In this document: positions 9,952-19,100 of the stretch, in pieces | Layout: every line of letters starts with the position of its first letter | Numbering within the stretch: position 1 is the first letter of the stretch | Origin: a virus | IMG/VR virus record: IMGVR_UViG_3300025695_000021 | Location: 1-47,723 of that record | Direction: 5' to 3' (one strand) | DNA length: 47,723 nt | Position numbers and translations under genes: made by a program | Notes under the pieces: generated by a model | Database searches by the model: none | The model's input: the letters and a program-made list of their open reading frames with translations, nothing else | Told to the model about the DNA's origin: nothing

Positions 9952-9963
9952 TTATATTTATAA
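9952..9963 (+). promoter_or_regulatory. Late-promoter-like motif upstream of 9983 gene
   Basis: TTATATTTATAA, 19 nt before the ATG, overlapping the end of the gap after the 9011-9949 gene. Same recurrent motif as at 7041, 31505, 31978, 38139 and 40419. Confidence 0.5.
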
Positions 9964-9982
9964 TATATAAAGGAACACAATT

Positions 9983-10189
9983 ATGACTTTAGAAGAAAGA
10001 TTAAAAAAGAACGCACCTGCACAATCAAAGGCAAACCTTAAAGGTGGGGATAAAACTAAAATAGAAGCCGATGGTGGATTGGATTTATCAAAAGACCAGA
10101 AAGCTATCGAAAAGGCTGGTGGTAGAAAGTTAGGACAAGGTGGTGCTGGACATACACCAGTAAAACCTTATTCGGATATATTTAAATAG
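9983..10189 (+). CDS. Small Lys/Gly-rich protein (68 aa), unknown
   Basis: Unknown function. It is short, hydrophilic and basic, with no hydrophobic core: an N-terminal charged helix (TLEERLKKNAPAQ), a Lys/Asp middle (LDLSKDQKAIEKAGGRK) and a Gly-rich end finishing in KPYSDIFK. Small proteins with LSKDxKALEKA-type and KPYSD-type segments occur in marine T4-like phages, from memory. It has a late-type motif and an AAAGGAA sequence just upstream of the ATG, one of the better ribosome-binding matches in this window. Probably virion-associated or an assembly factor, inferred from late-motif control only. Confidence 0.6.
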   Translation: MTLEERLKKNAPAQSKANLKGGDKTKIEADGGLDLSKDQKAIEKAGGRKLGQGGAGHTPVKPYSDIFK

Positions 10190-10194
10190 ATTTA

Positions 10195-10659
10195 ATGTTA
10201 AATTGGTTATGGAATGGTAACGATGTTACCGAAGATGTTATACCTGAGAATGCCGTAGGATTTGTTTACAAAATAGAACATATTCCTTCTGGTAAATACT
10301 ACATTGGTAAAAAATCATTACAAAGTGTTCGTAATGTAAAAATCGGAGTTAGAGAATTACAACGTATCAAAGAAGAACGAAAGTTAAAAGGTGTACGAGG
10401 TTCACTACCCAAAAAGAAAAAAGTTAGAAAATCTTCTGACTGGCAAAAATACTTTTCATCAAACGATTGGATTAAAGAACAAATCACCGAAGGTAAGAGT
10501 GATGAGTTCAAACGTATAGTACTTAAATTTTGCTATTCAAAGAAATCACTATCTTACTATGAGGTACATTATCAATTCGAATATGATGTACTTTCAGATG
10601 ACAAATCCCTTAACGGAAATATTTTAGGAAAATTTTATCGAAAAGATTTGGATAATTAA
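10195..10659 (+). CDS. SegE-like GIY-YIG domain protein (154 aa)
   Basis: Resembles the SegE-type GIY-YIG nuclease-like proteins of T4-related phages. The core signature is visible: FVYKIEHIPSGKYYIGKKSL at residues ~23-42, in which VY and YIG are the two half-motifs. A basic region follows (residues ~60-82, PKKKKVRKSSDWQKYF), then SLSYYEVHYQFEYDVL near the end. Such proteins may be free-standing homing endonucleases or domesticated relatives. No intron or inserted target is seen nearby. The start follows the previous stop by 5 nt. The metal-binding Glu and activity cannot be confirmed here. Confidence 0.65.
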   Translation: MLNWLWNGNDVTEDVIPENAVGFVYKIEHIPSGKYYIGKKSLQSVRNVKIGVRELQRIKEERKLKGVRGSLPKKKKVRKSSDWQKYFSSNDWIKEQITEGKSDEFKRIVLKFCYSKKSLSYYEVHYQFEYDVLSDDKSLNGNILGKFYRKDLDN

Positions 10660-10678
10660 ATTATTATTCGTATATTAG
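10647..10678 (+). promoter_or_regulatory. Bacteroidetes-type promoter for 10710 gene
   Basis: -33 box TTTG at 10647-10650, exactly 20 nt, then -7 box TATATTAG at 10671-10678. It matches the TTTG / TAnnTTTG form at all but one base of the -7 box. Part overlaps the 3' end of the preceding gene. Transcription would start near 10685, which argues for the ATG at 10710 as the downstream start. Confidence 0.65.
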
Positions 10679-10709
10679 TACCTAATTGTATATACACAAA
10701 AATAATATT

Positions 10710-10913
10710 ATGAATTTAGACCAAATAGCAAACAAGTACGGAGTAAACAGAAACTCCCTTAACGCAAAAGATGATGGTATCAAAATAGCAATAAAATCAA
10801 TCCAAGACTTAGTAAGGGGTATGGAAAATGATAAAATTGATATAAAATATATAGATGGGGTAAAGAAGTTAGGTAACTTTCTTTATGATGTATCTGATTC
10901 AACTATCGGATAA
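10710..10913 (+). CDS. Small hypothetical protein (67 aa)
   Basis: Unknown function. I choose ATG 10710 (MNLDQIANKYGVNRN) over ATG 10686, because the latter lies at or within a few bases of the predicted transcription start. The first ~20 residues read like a helix-turn-helix (LDQIANKYGVNRNSLNAKD), and the rest is an amphipathic helical segment (IKSIQDLVRGMENDKI) ending in LGNFLYDVSD. It could be a small DNA-binding or adaptor protein, expressed early from a host-type promoter just before the replication operon. This is weakly supported; no family is recognised. Confidence 0.55.
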   Translation: MNLDQIANKYGVNRNSLNAKDDGIKIAIKSIQDLVRGMENDKIDIKYIDGVKKLGNFLYDVSDSTIG

Positions 10914-10945
10914 TTTGGTAAATCCAAATATTTTTCGTATATTTG
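10914..10945 (+). promoter_or_regulatory. Bacteroidetes-type promoter for primase operon
   Basis: TTTG at 10914-10917, 20 nt, then a perfect TATATTTG at 10938-10945, 15 nt before ATG 10961. It is the best consensus match in the window and should drive the primase, recombination nuclease and dehydrogenase genes with host RNA polymerase. Confidence 0.75.
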
Positions 10946-10960
10946 TTTAAAATATAATTT

Positions 10961-11899
10961 ATGCTCTCCGCAAGAAATAAGTTAGTTGTTATAAACGTAT
11001 TGGATTCTGCATTAGGTGTTGGTACATCAATGAAGGGAAATGAACAAGCACATCATTGTCCTTTTTGTCATCACCATAAGAAGAAACTCCAAATAAATTT
11101 AGATTCACAATATTGGCATTGTTGGGTATGTGATTCTAAAGGTAGAAGTATTCAATCGTTACTTTATAAACTAAACCTTGATAGAAATGAAATCTCAAAA
11201 ATTCATTCTATATATGGTGAGTATAAGCCCAAGCGAAATGAAAGAGAAGTTGAAACAATAACACTCAGACTTCCAAAGGAATTTAAAACACTCTATACCA
11301 AACCAAACTCAATCAATCCAAGCTATAATCAAGCTATTCACTATCTCAAGCAAAGAAGTATTTCTATGGATGAAGTACTTAAATATAATATAGGTTATTG
11401 TGAAGATGGATTATATGGTGGTAGAGTTATTATACCTTCTTATAATGAAGATGGTGAATTAAATTATTTTATAGCTCGTTCCTTTTACGAAGACTCTAAA
11501 ATGAAATATAAAAATCCACCAGTTAGTAGAGATGTAATTGTGTTTGATAATCAAATAGATTGGAACGAACCTATTACATTAGTAGAAGGTGTATTCGATT
11601 CATTCTCAGTAAAAAGAAATGTAATACCAATCTTAGGTAAGTTTCTTCCTAGAACATTAAAGGCTAAAATTAGTGAAAAGGGAGTGAAGGAAATTAACAT
11701 ATTATTAGATTCCGATGCAGTAGATGATTCTACTAAACATGCAAACTACTTTATTAAAAATGGTATAAAGGTAAAAAATATTATACCTGATGGGATGGAT
11801 GCCGGTGATATGGGATTTGATAAAGTAAATGAATTATTAAAAGAAACCAAAGAAACTGGTTGGGATGATTTAATCCTAAGTAAACTAAATAATATATGA
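10961..11899 (+). CDS. 61: DNA primase, T4 gp61-like (312 aa)
   Basis: Makes RNA primers at the phage replication fork. A zinc-binding domain is formed by C33-x2-C36 and C54-x2-C57 (HCPFCHHHKKK and WHCWVCDSKG). A Toprim catalytic domain follows, with the conserved Glu at E209 (TLVEGVFDSF) and an Asp pair D250/D252 (ILLDSDAVDD). The length of 312 aa is close to T4 gp61 (342 aa). The partner helicase (gp41) is not in this window. The stop overlaps the start of the next gene by ATGA, so it is translationally coupled to the gp47-gp46 fusion. It is expressed from the host-type promoter at 10914, consistent with early or middle timing. Confidence 0.85.
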   Translation: MLSARNKLVVINVLDSALGVGTSMKGNEQAHHCPFCHHHKKKLQINLDSQYWHCWVCDSKGRSIQSLLYKLNLDRNEISKIHSIYGEYKPKRNEREVETITLRLPKEFKTLYTKPNSINPSYNQAIHYLKQRSISMDEVLKYNIGYCEDGLYGGRVIIPSYNEDGELNYFIARSFYEDSKMKYKNPPVSRDVIVFDNQIDWNEPITLVEGVFDSFSVKRNVIPILGKFLPRTLKAKISEKGVKEINILLDSDAVDDSTKHANYFIKNGIKVKNIIPDGMDAGDMGFDKVNELLKETKETGWDDLILSKLNNI

Positions 11900-14800
11900 A
11901 GGTAGAAAAGATTTACCACTTAGCGGATTTACACATCCGTAATTTAAAAAGACACAAGGAATATAGAGAAGTATTCCAAAAATTCTTAAACAATGTAGAT
12001 AAAGATAATATCGAAAACGCTGTTATCTATTTAGCTGGTGATATTGCCCATGCTAAAACCGAAATGAGTCCCGAATTGGTTAGAGAAATCAGTTGGTTCT
12101 TAACTGAATGTGCAAATAGAAAACACACATTCTTAATTACAGGTAATCACGATTGTAACTTAAACAATAATTATAGATTGGATGTACTTACTCCAATTGT
12201 AGAAAATTTAGAAAATGAAAGAATTCACTATCTTAGAGATACTGGTGTGTATCCCTTCCATAATATTACTTTTGTGGTATATTCGATACTTGATAATCAA
12301 GAGAATTGGCCAAAGGGAGAACTGGTAGAGGGTGAGAATACTATTTGTTTATTCCACGGACCTGTAAATGATTCCACAACCGATATAGGATATACTGTAT
12401 CATCTAATTCATTCACAACTGAAATGTTTGATGGATTTGATATGGTTATGTTAGGTGATATTCACAAAAGACAAACATTAGGAAGGTCAACAATAGCATA
12501 TGCTGGTTCTATGATTCAACAAAACCACGGAGAATCATTAGAGAAGCATGGTTATCTATTATGGGATGTTGAGAGTAGAACCTTTGAAGAGTTTGAAATT
12601 CCTAACGATTATGGATTCTATACATTAGATGTAGACAATGGTATAGTTCCAATTGTTACTAATATGCCTAAGAAACCTAGATTACGAGTTAGAGTTTCAA
12701 ACACCGACCCATCTCAGATTAAAAAGGTATTAACAAAGATTAAAAAACAATATAAAGTACAAGAGTTTACTGTTACTCGAATGGATACTTTGTCTAAACA
12801 AAAGACTGGTAACTTTGATGATAGATTAGCAATTGGAAACGTTAAAGATATTGAATTCCAAAACGAATTGATAAAAGATTATTTGGAAAGACAATACCTT
12901 GCAAACGATGATACTATTGATAAGATAAAACAAATCAATAGAGAAATAAATACAAAGTTAGTTGATGATGATGTAACACCAAATATTCAATGGGTGCCAA
13001 AAGAGTTTGAATTTTCTAATATGTTTTCGTATGGAGAAAATAATAAAATAAGATTTGACAATGCAAAAGGAGTAGTTGGTATCTTTGCTCCAAATGCAAG
13101 TGGTAAGTCATCTTTATTTGATGCAATATCTTTTTGTATTTTTGATAAAACAAGTAGAACTAATGTAGCAAAAAATATTCTTAATAATAGAAAATCTAAC
13201 TTTTATTGTAAATTACATTTTCAAGTTGATGGATTAGATTACTATATTGAGAGAACTGCAAAATTAATCAACAAGGGGACACATTTAAAAGTAAATGTAT
13301 CATTTTGGAGAGAAGATGATGGTGGTATTACCTCGCTGAACGGAGAGCAGAGGAGGGATACCAACACCATCATTCAACAATACTTAGGTACATATGAAGA
13401 TTTTGTATTAACTACTTTGTCCTTACAAGGAAACAACACTATGTTTATTGATAAGTCTCAGAGTGAGAGAAAAGAAATACTTGCACAATTTATGGGTGTA
13501 GATGTATTTGATAAACTATATACACATGCACAAAATGAAAATAGAGATAACTCATCACTTATTAGAAAGTTTAAACAAGATGACTTTACTCAGAGACTAG
13601 CAGACATACAAGTTGAATTAAAGAAAGCAAATGCAGAATATAAATTAGAAGAAATAAATCTAAATACTGCAAAGGGTATAGTTGAAAACCACAATCAGAA
13701 ATTAATCTCCCTCAACGAAAAGATTGTAAAAGTTAAATCCGACAATTATTCTTTAGAAGAATTAGAAAATAAAAAATCGACTTCGGAAACTTCGTTAACC
13801 GAATTGTTATCTCAAAGAGATAAGACACAATCTAAGATTGAAGAGTTTGAGGAAAGTCAAATTCAGTTAGAAGAAAAAATAGATTCATTTGATGAGGAAG
13901 ATATTACCGAGGGGTATGATTTGTTTAATCAATATACATCCGAGTTAAGAGACTTAAACAATGAGTTGGATAAGTTAAAAATTAGAGAGGATTCTCTAAT
14001 AGAGAGAATGAATCATTTGGAATCACATCGTTATAATGAAGATTGTGATATTTGTATGGAAAACTCCGAATCAATTATTGATGCTAAAGATGGAGTTCAA
14101 TCTGATTTGGATTTGATAGCAGATGATAAAAAACAAATGTTAGAGCAAAAGAATACCTTACTTCTTGCAATTGATACTCGTAAACACTATTCTGATTTAT
14201 TACAAAAACTTAATAAGTTGAAAGGTGATGAGACAAAAGTAAGTAGAGATATTAACATACTTATCAACAAGTTATCAACATTTGAAAATAAAGAAATCAA
14301 GATAAATAGTGAACTTATTCAAGTTACACAAATTATAGATGATTATTTAGAGAATGAGAAGCAAATAAAAATTAATAAAGAACTTAGAGATGAGATTGTA
14401 GATGTAAGACATGACTTGGCCAAATCAAAACAAATCTTATTAAATAGTGAATCAGATATATTAGTTCTAAATGGCTCAGTATCTTCTTTAAAGAATCAAA
14501 AGAAAACAATCGAAGATAGAATTGAAGAGGTATCTCAGTTGGAAGAACAACATGGTTTGTATGAATACTATCTAAATGCCCTAGGTAAGGATGGTGTATC
14601 TTATGAATTGATTTCTAAAGCACTACCAATGATAGAAGGTGAAGTAAATAACATCTTAGGTCAAATCGTAGAGTTTGGATTACAATTGGAAATGGATGGA
14701 AAGAACATTAACGCTAATATCGTTTACGATGACCAGAAATGGAGTTTAGAGATGTGTAGTGGTATGGAGAAGTTTATTAGTGGACTTGCAATTAGAATCG

Positions 14801-15027
14801 CTCTAATCAACGTATGTAACTTACCAAGACCAAACTTCTTAGTAATTGATGAAGGATTTGGAACATTGGATAATGAGAACCTCACATCATTATATATGTT
14901 GTTTGCATATTTAAAAACTCAATTTGATTTTGTGATGATTATATCACATATAGATTCAATGAGAGATGTAGTTGATTCTTTAATGGAAATTAAAAAAGTA
15001 AATGGATTTAGTAATATAAAATTTTAA
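11896..15027 (+). CDS. 46-47: Fused Mre11-Rad50-type nuclease (gp47-gp46 fusion, 1043 aa)
   Basis: Recombination and end-processing nuclease combining both subunits that T4 encodes separately. Residues ~1-340 are the Mre11/SbcD-like phosphoesterase: HLADLHIRN (D-x-H), YLAGDIAHAK, ITGNHDCN, LFHGPVND and LGDIHKRQ. Residues ~375-1043 are the Rad50/SbcC-like ATPase: Walker A APNASGKSSL (~398-407), a long coiled coil, a zinc hook C717-x2-C720 (EDCDICMEN), the signature CSGMEKFISG beginning at C954, and Walker B FLVIDEGFGTLD with D985/E986. All key residues seem intact and no stop or frameshift separates the halves. It overlaps the primase gene by ATGA. Confidence 0.9.
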   Translation: MKVEKIYHLADLHIRNLKRHKEYREVFQKFLNNVDKDNIENAVIYLAGDIAHAKTEMSPELVREISWFLTECANRKHTFLITGNHDCNLNNNYRLDVLTPIVENLENERIHYLRDTGVYPFHNITFVVYSILDNQENWPKGELVEGENTICLFHGPVNDSTTDIGYTVSSNSFTTEMFDGFDMVMLGDIHKRQTLGRSTIAYAGSMIQQNHGESLEKHGYLLWDVESRTFEEFEIPNDYGFYTLDVDNGIVPIVTNMPKKPRLRVRVSNTDPSQIKKVLTKIKKQYKVQEFTVTRMDTLSKQKTGNFDDRLAIGNVKDIEFQNELIKDYLERQYLANDDTIDKIKQINREINTKLVDDDVTPNIQWVPKEFEFSNMFSYGENNKIRFDNAKGVVGIFAPNASGKSSLFDAISFCIFDKTSRTNVAKNILNNRKSNFYCKLHFQVDGLDYYIERTAKLINKGTHLKVNVSFWREDDGGITSLNGEQRRDTNTIIQQYLGTYEDFVLTTLSLQGNNTMFIDKSQSERKEILAQFMGVDVFDKLYTHAQNENRDNSSLIRKFKQDDFTQRLADIQVELKKANAEYKLEEINLNTAKGIVENHNQKLISLNEKIVKVKSDNYSLEELENKKSTSETSLTELLSQRDKTQSKIEEFEESQIQLEEKIDSFDEEDITEGYDLFNQYTSELRDLNNELDKLKIREDSLIERMNHLESHRYNEDCDICMENSESIIDAKDGVQSDLDLIADDKKQMLEQKNTLLLAIDTRKHYSDLLQKLNKLKGDETKVSRDINILINKLSTFENKEIKINSELIQVTQIIDDYLENEKQIKINKELRDEIVDVRHDLAKSKQILLNSESDILVLNGSVSSLKNQKKTIEDRIEEVSQLEEQHGLYEYYLNALGKDGVSYELISKALPMIEGEVNNILGQIVEFGLQLEMDGKNINANIVYDDQKWSLEMCSGMEKFISGLAIRIALINVCNLPRPNFLVIDEGFGTLDNENLTSLYMLFAYLKTQFDFVMIISHIDSMRDVVDSLMEIKKVNGFSNIKF

Positions 15028-15030
15028 TAA

Positions 15031-15852
15031 ATGAAAATAGGAATAATAGGACAAGGTTTTGTTGGTAATGCAATTTACCAAAAGTTTAAACAATATTTTA
15101 ACATAAAGACATACGATTTAGATGAGAGTAAAAGTAACTCTGATGAAAACTTGACAATGAGTCAAAACATAGTTTTTGTATGCTTGCCAACACCAATGGA
15201 TGAAGTTGGTAGATGTGATACATCTTTGGTTGAATCGACTATAAATAAAATTAGTTTAATTGGAAAGTGTAAAACTGTTGTGATTAAATCAACAGTATCA
15301 CCTGGTACATCTGATAGATTAAACAAAAAGTTTGATAATATCGATGTAGTTTTTAATCCAGAATTTCTTACTGAAAGAAATGCAGTAACTGATTATGAAA
15401 ATCAAAATCGTATTATATTAGGTGGTCCTAGACCATCTACAACAAAATTAAAAAGAGTATTCTCAAAAGTATTTCCAACGGCACACATAATCAAAACCGA
15501 TTCAACTCATGCCGAGATGGTAAAGTATTTAACTAATACATTCTTATCAGTAAAGGTTTCTTTTGCAAATGAGATATATCAATTATGTGAAGGCTTGAAT
15601 ATTGATTATGATAAAGTTGTGGAGTATGCAACTTATGATGAAAGATTGGGTAAATCACATTGGAACGTACCTGGTCACGATGGGGATTTTGGATTTGGTG
15701 GACATTGTTTTCCAAAAGACCTTTCTGCAATAATACACCTAACAAGACAATTGGATACTATTAATAATGTTCTTGTCTCGACTCAAAAAACTAACGATAA
15801 AGTTAGACAAAATAGAGATTGGGAAGGTATGAAGGGTAGGGCAGTTACTTAG
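15031..15852 (+). CDS. ugd: UDP-glucose/GDP-mannose dehydrogenase family protein, short form (273 aa)
   Basis: NAD-dependent nucleotide-sugar 6-dehydrogenase family, which typically oxidises UDP-glucose to UDP-glucuronate. The N-terminal Rossmann motif is clear (GIIGQGFVGNA, then YDLDES). VFVCLPTPMDEVG, IKSTVSPGTS and FNPEFLTERNAV are family hallmarks, and the catalytic Cys is C226 in GFGGHCFPKD. Known members are ~390-450 aa; this one ends soon after the central helical domain, so the C-terminal nucleotide-sugar-binding domain is missing. No downstream continuation is seen in any frame. It follows the gp47-gp46 gene by 3 nt and converges on the minus-strand RHH gene, overlapping it by 8 bases. 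Confidence 0.85.
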   Translation: MKIGIIGQGFVGNAIYQKFKQYFNIKTYDLDESKSNSDENLTMSQNIVFVCLPTPMDEVGRCDTSLVESTINKISLIGKCKTVVIKSTVSPGTSDRLNKKFDNIDVVFNPEFLTERNAVTDYENQNRIILGGPRPSTTKLKRVFSKVFPTAHIIKTDSTHAEMVKYLTNTFLSVKVSFANEIYQLCEGLNIDYDKVVEYATYDERLGKSHWNVPGHDGDFGFGGHCFPKDLSAIIHLTRQLDTINNVLVSTQKTNDKVRQNRDWEGMKGRAVT

Positions 15853-16009
15853 ACCTTAATACATTAATGGGGAGAGTTTGAGTGGGGGAAACCTTTTCTT
15901 TAATTAAACTCTCCACCAAACCATTCATTTTATATCCTTTATCTTTACAAAAGGATTTTAATAATTGATGTACATTTGCATCAATTTGTAGCATTGCATA
16001 TTTTTTCAT
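15845..16009 (-). CDS. Ribbon-helix-helix-like small regulator on the minus strand (54 aa)
   Basis: The only convincing minus-strand gene in the window. It reads from ATG at 16009-16007 to TAA at 15847-15845 without interruption. The layout fits a ribbon-helix-helix (Arc/MetJ/CopG-like) DNA-binding protein: a short strand (KYAMLQID), helix A (ANVHQLLKSFCKDKG) and helix B (KMNGLVESLIKEKV), followed by a Pro-rich tail. It overlaps the ugd stop by 8 nt and is divergent from the giant fibre gene. Three phased TCTTTAG repeats lie just upstream of its ATG and could be its operator. It could repress itself, the fibre gene, or both. Function is inferred from the fold pattern. Confidence 0.7.
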   Translation of the reverse strand: MKKYAMLQIDANVHQLLKSFCKDKGYKMNGLVESLIKEKVSPTQTLPINVLRSK

Positions 16010-16018
16010 ATTTCTTAA

Positions 16019-16045
16019 TCTTTAGAAATCTTTAGTTTTCTTTAG
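16019..16045. repeat. Three TCTTTAG repeats at exact 10-bp spacing (candidate operator)
   Basis: TCTTTAG occurs at 16019-16025, 16029-16035 and 16039-16045, one per helical turn, between the RHH gene start and the late-type motif before the giant fibre gene. RHH proteins commonly bind phased short repeats. A single copy also lies in the leader before the prohead core gene (45080-45086). Confidence 0.55.
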
Positions 16046-16073
16046 AATAAATATTGTAAATTAATTTTTTGAA

Positions 16074-16082
16074 ATATTTATA
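16074..16082 (+). promoter_or_regulatory. Late-promoter-like motif upstream of giant fibre gene
   Basis: ATATTTATA (flanked AA..A), 25 nt before ATG 16108. The minus strand reads TATAAATA, so a divergent promoter towards the RHH gene cannot be excluded. Confidence 0.45.
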
Positions 16083-16107
16083 ATGGAAATAAAGTAACTA
16101 TTCATTA

Positions 16108-19100
16108 ATGGCTAGAATTAAAAAATATTCACCCGAACAAAAACTATCATCATTTCAAACTCTTATATTAGATGAAAATCCAAATTCGGATTATTTTAGA
16201 ATAACTGAGTTTAAAGATACATTTACTGGTGGTAAGAATGGATTTCTTATAGAAGGTTCTCAGTATCTAAAGGAATCAACTGAAATTAAAATTGAACTTT
16301 TAGATGTAGAAGGTAATCCTATATACTTTGAGCCGGGTAATGGTATCCCAGAATACTATGAGGGTATTTCTAAATTAATAGCTGTTTACATATATAACGA
16401 TACTCCAATTGGATTAGGTAAGATTACTGTTTTAGGTGAACTTAAAAAATACGATGATAATGGTGTAATACGAGATGTACCAGAACAATGGAAAGGAACT
16501 TACAATTGTAAGTGGGAACGAACATTTCAAATAAACAAATCACTTGCTAACGAAGATAAGGTTAGGTTTTATCGTAGACCTCAAGTTACAATCGGTGAAA
16601 TAGTAAAACCTATTTTTAGTGGTAACCCACCATCGGTAACTCAAACTGGTTCGGTTGATGGTATTCCATTAGTTCCACTTGCAGGAAGTAATGTATCGGA
16701 TTTTATATTACCTACAAGTTACCGATTAAAAGTTAACTCTGGTAATAAATGGACTGGCTCGGTTGAAGGTGAAAAAATAACATTTGATAATATAACATAT
16801 TCTCCAATAATTGAAGAAGTTGTAAATGAAACTGAAATAATTGTATCACCTCCATATGCAGAAGATAATATTGTAACATCATTTACAAATGAAGATTACT
16901 CAGTAGAGTTTCCATATATAGAAGGTGTTGGTGATTTAGCAACAGCACTAACTGGTTCTTTTGCTAAGATTAGTATTACTGACATGAAAACTTTTGTAGG
17001 TGATGCTGCAAGAGTAAAGGTATTTAGACGGTCTCAAAATAACTTAACTGATTTTGAATTTGTACAAGAGATACAATTAGAATCAAATGAGTTACTTAGA
17101 GATATAACAACATTTGCTAAAAAAGAAGAACCATATGGATTCTTCTCTCAAGCAGTATTAGATGATTATTGGGTAACCTCATCAATTGATTTTGATGTTA
17201 CATTTAATCAAAACTTTTTATACAATTCAGCCAAGTTAAATTCCACTCCTACAAATTACTTCTTTACATCTGAGAGTTTTGCTATTCAGAGTGGAGTTGA
17301 ATATACATTAGATTTAAATGTAAGAAAAGAAACAACTGACCCTAATGCTTATTTAAAAGTATTTTTAAGTGGTTCATATAATGGTAAGGGTGTAGAACAA
17401 CAAATAGCAAATTTACCTTCAACAACTGGAATACTTCAGAAAACAAACTTTAGTGAAAATATAGTAGCAAATAATTTTGATAACGCCGAACTATATTTTG
17501 AAGTAAGTGGTAGTGATTGGTATGTAAATAATGTAAGTTTAAAAGCATCACAAGAAACATCGTTTTCTCCAGATGAGATTACATTTATACAACAAGTACC
17601 TAAACTATTAGTAGAAGAAACATTTGATTATCGTTTTGAATTTTACGATATCAATAACAATTATATTCCAATAACAGTAGAAGATACAAAAACATTTAGT
17701 GGTGGTAACACCAATCTATTTGAAAAAAGTATTGAGTTAACTCCTCAAAATTTATACTTCTCGTTTGATTCAGCATCTAATCCAGCTAATGCAGTACCAC
17801 CTCTAACAATAGCAATTGATGTTGATACCACATTGGTAACTGGTTCTATAACTTATACATCTGGTGCATATGATTTCTTTGGAAATCTATTATCCTCATC
17901 ACAATATGCTGGTGGTATTTATCCTGGTTATTTAACTAATTGGGATGTAGATGGTGGTAGAGAACCATTTTTAAGAGTACAAGATTTTACTGGTTCTAGA
18001 GATGATATATCAGTTCAGTTCATTAGATATACTGGTGCCATTGAAGGAGTTTCTGACACCTTCGTAATTAGTAGAGTTGAAGATGGTAAAGGTGGTGTTA
18101 GTTTTGAGATAGTACCATTTAGAGGAGTTCAGATAAAAAATAAAGAATCTAAGACTTTAGAAATACAGGCAGTAAGAGTTGATGGTATAAATAGAATAGA
18201 TTTAATATCTGGTTTAGATAGGGGATTCTCTGATGCTAAATTACATTTATTATCATCATCATTGGATGGTACTCAAACATATGTATCACTTTCACAGGCA
18301 ATTGAAAACCCTGACTTTATAGAAGGTATAAGTGTTGGTACAACTGGTAGTGGTGAGATTGATTATAATGCTACATTTACTAGAGACGCAATTGATAATG
18401 AGTTGACTGTTTATCTTATGGATGGGCCAACAACTGAATCTATTTTAACATCACAAATTCTAACTGATTTAAAAGATGGTTTGAATCCTGGTTTGATAAC
18501 ATCAACTGCAGACCAATTTAATATAAAATACAAACCAAGGGAAGCATTCTCGTTTGACCCATCTCAGATAATTGTAACATCATCATTCCAACAAAGAGGT
18601 AGTACTCTAAATCCATTAACTGCTAGTTTGGTTGTAAAACCATCGGCATCGATTCAACCTCTAACTGAACTACCTGAGTTATTTGTATTTTATGATACTG
18701 GTGCTTTTGATGATACAATAACAGTGGCTGTTACTAATGCAGTAGGTGATTCAATAGATAGTGGATTTCCTGGTGACAGTGTTCCGTATTATACTGCTAC
18801 TCAAACAAAACAATTAAACTTTGAATTTACATATACTGAACCAATTACTTCTGCGTCTGTAACTGCAAATAAATCTTTTTTTATTACACCTGATGGTTTA
18901 CCTGGCCAAGATTCTATTGTTATTGATATAGACCCAAATCCAATTTCATTAGGTTCAAATCATAAAGGTGATGTTTACAACTATGAATTAGCTGATACCG
19001 ATGTACAAATAACACAAGGTGATTTATTTTTAATAAATACTGGTAGTGGTAATCCTGGTACATTTACAACAACATCGGTTGTACCTACTAATATAGTTTT

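Noticed and set aside
10686-10709. Upstream ATG extending the 10710 gene by eight residues
   Set aside because: It falls at the predicted transcription start, directly after the -7 box, leaving no room for a leader; the extension MYIHKNNI looks non-conserved.
15871-15914. 9-bp inverted repeat (GGAGAGTTT / AAACTCTCC) as terminator of ugd
   Set aside because: The loop is 26 nt and no T-tract follows; the sequence is fully explained as coding within the minus-strand RHH gene, though weak termination is not excluded.
16074-16082. All recurrent motifs as T4 late promoters (TATAAATA) firing on the minus strand
   Set aside because: Only one site has a gene on that strand; the others lie just before + strand genes, so a + strand reading is more economical.
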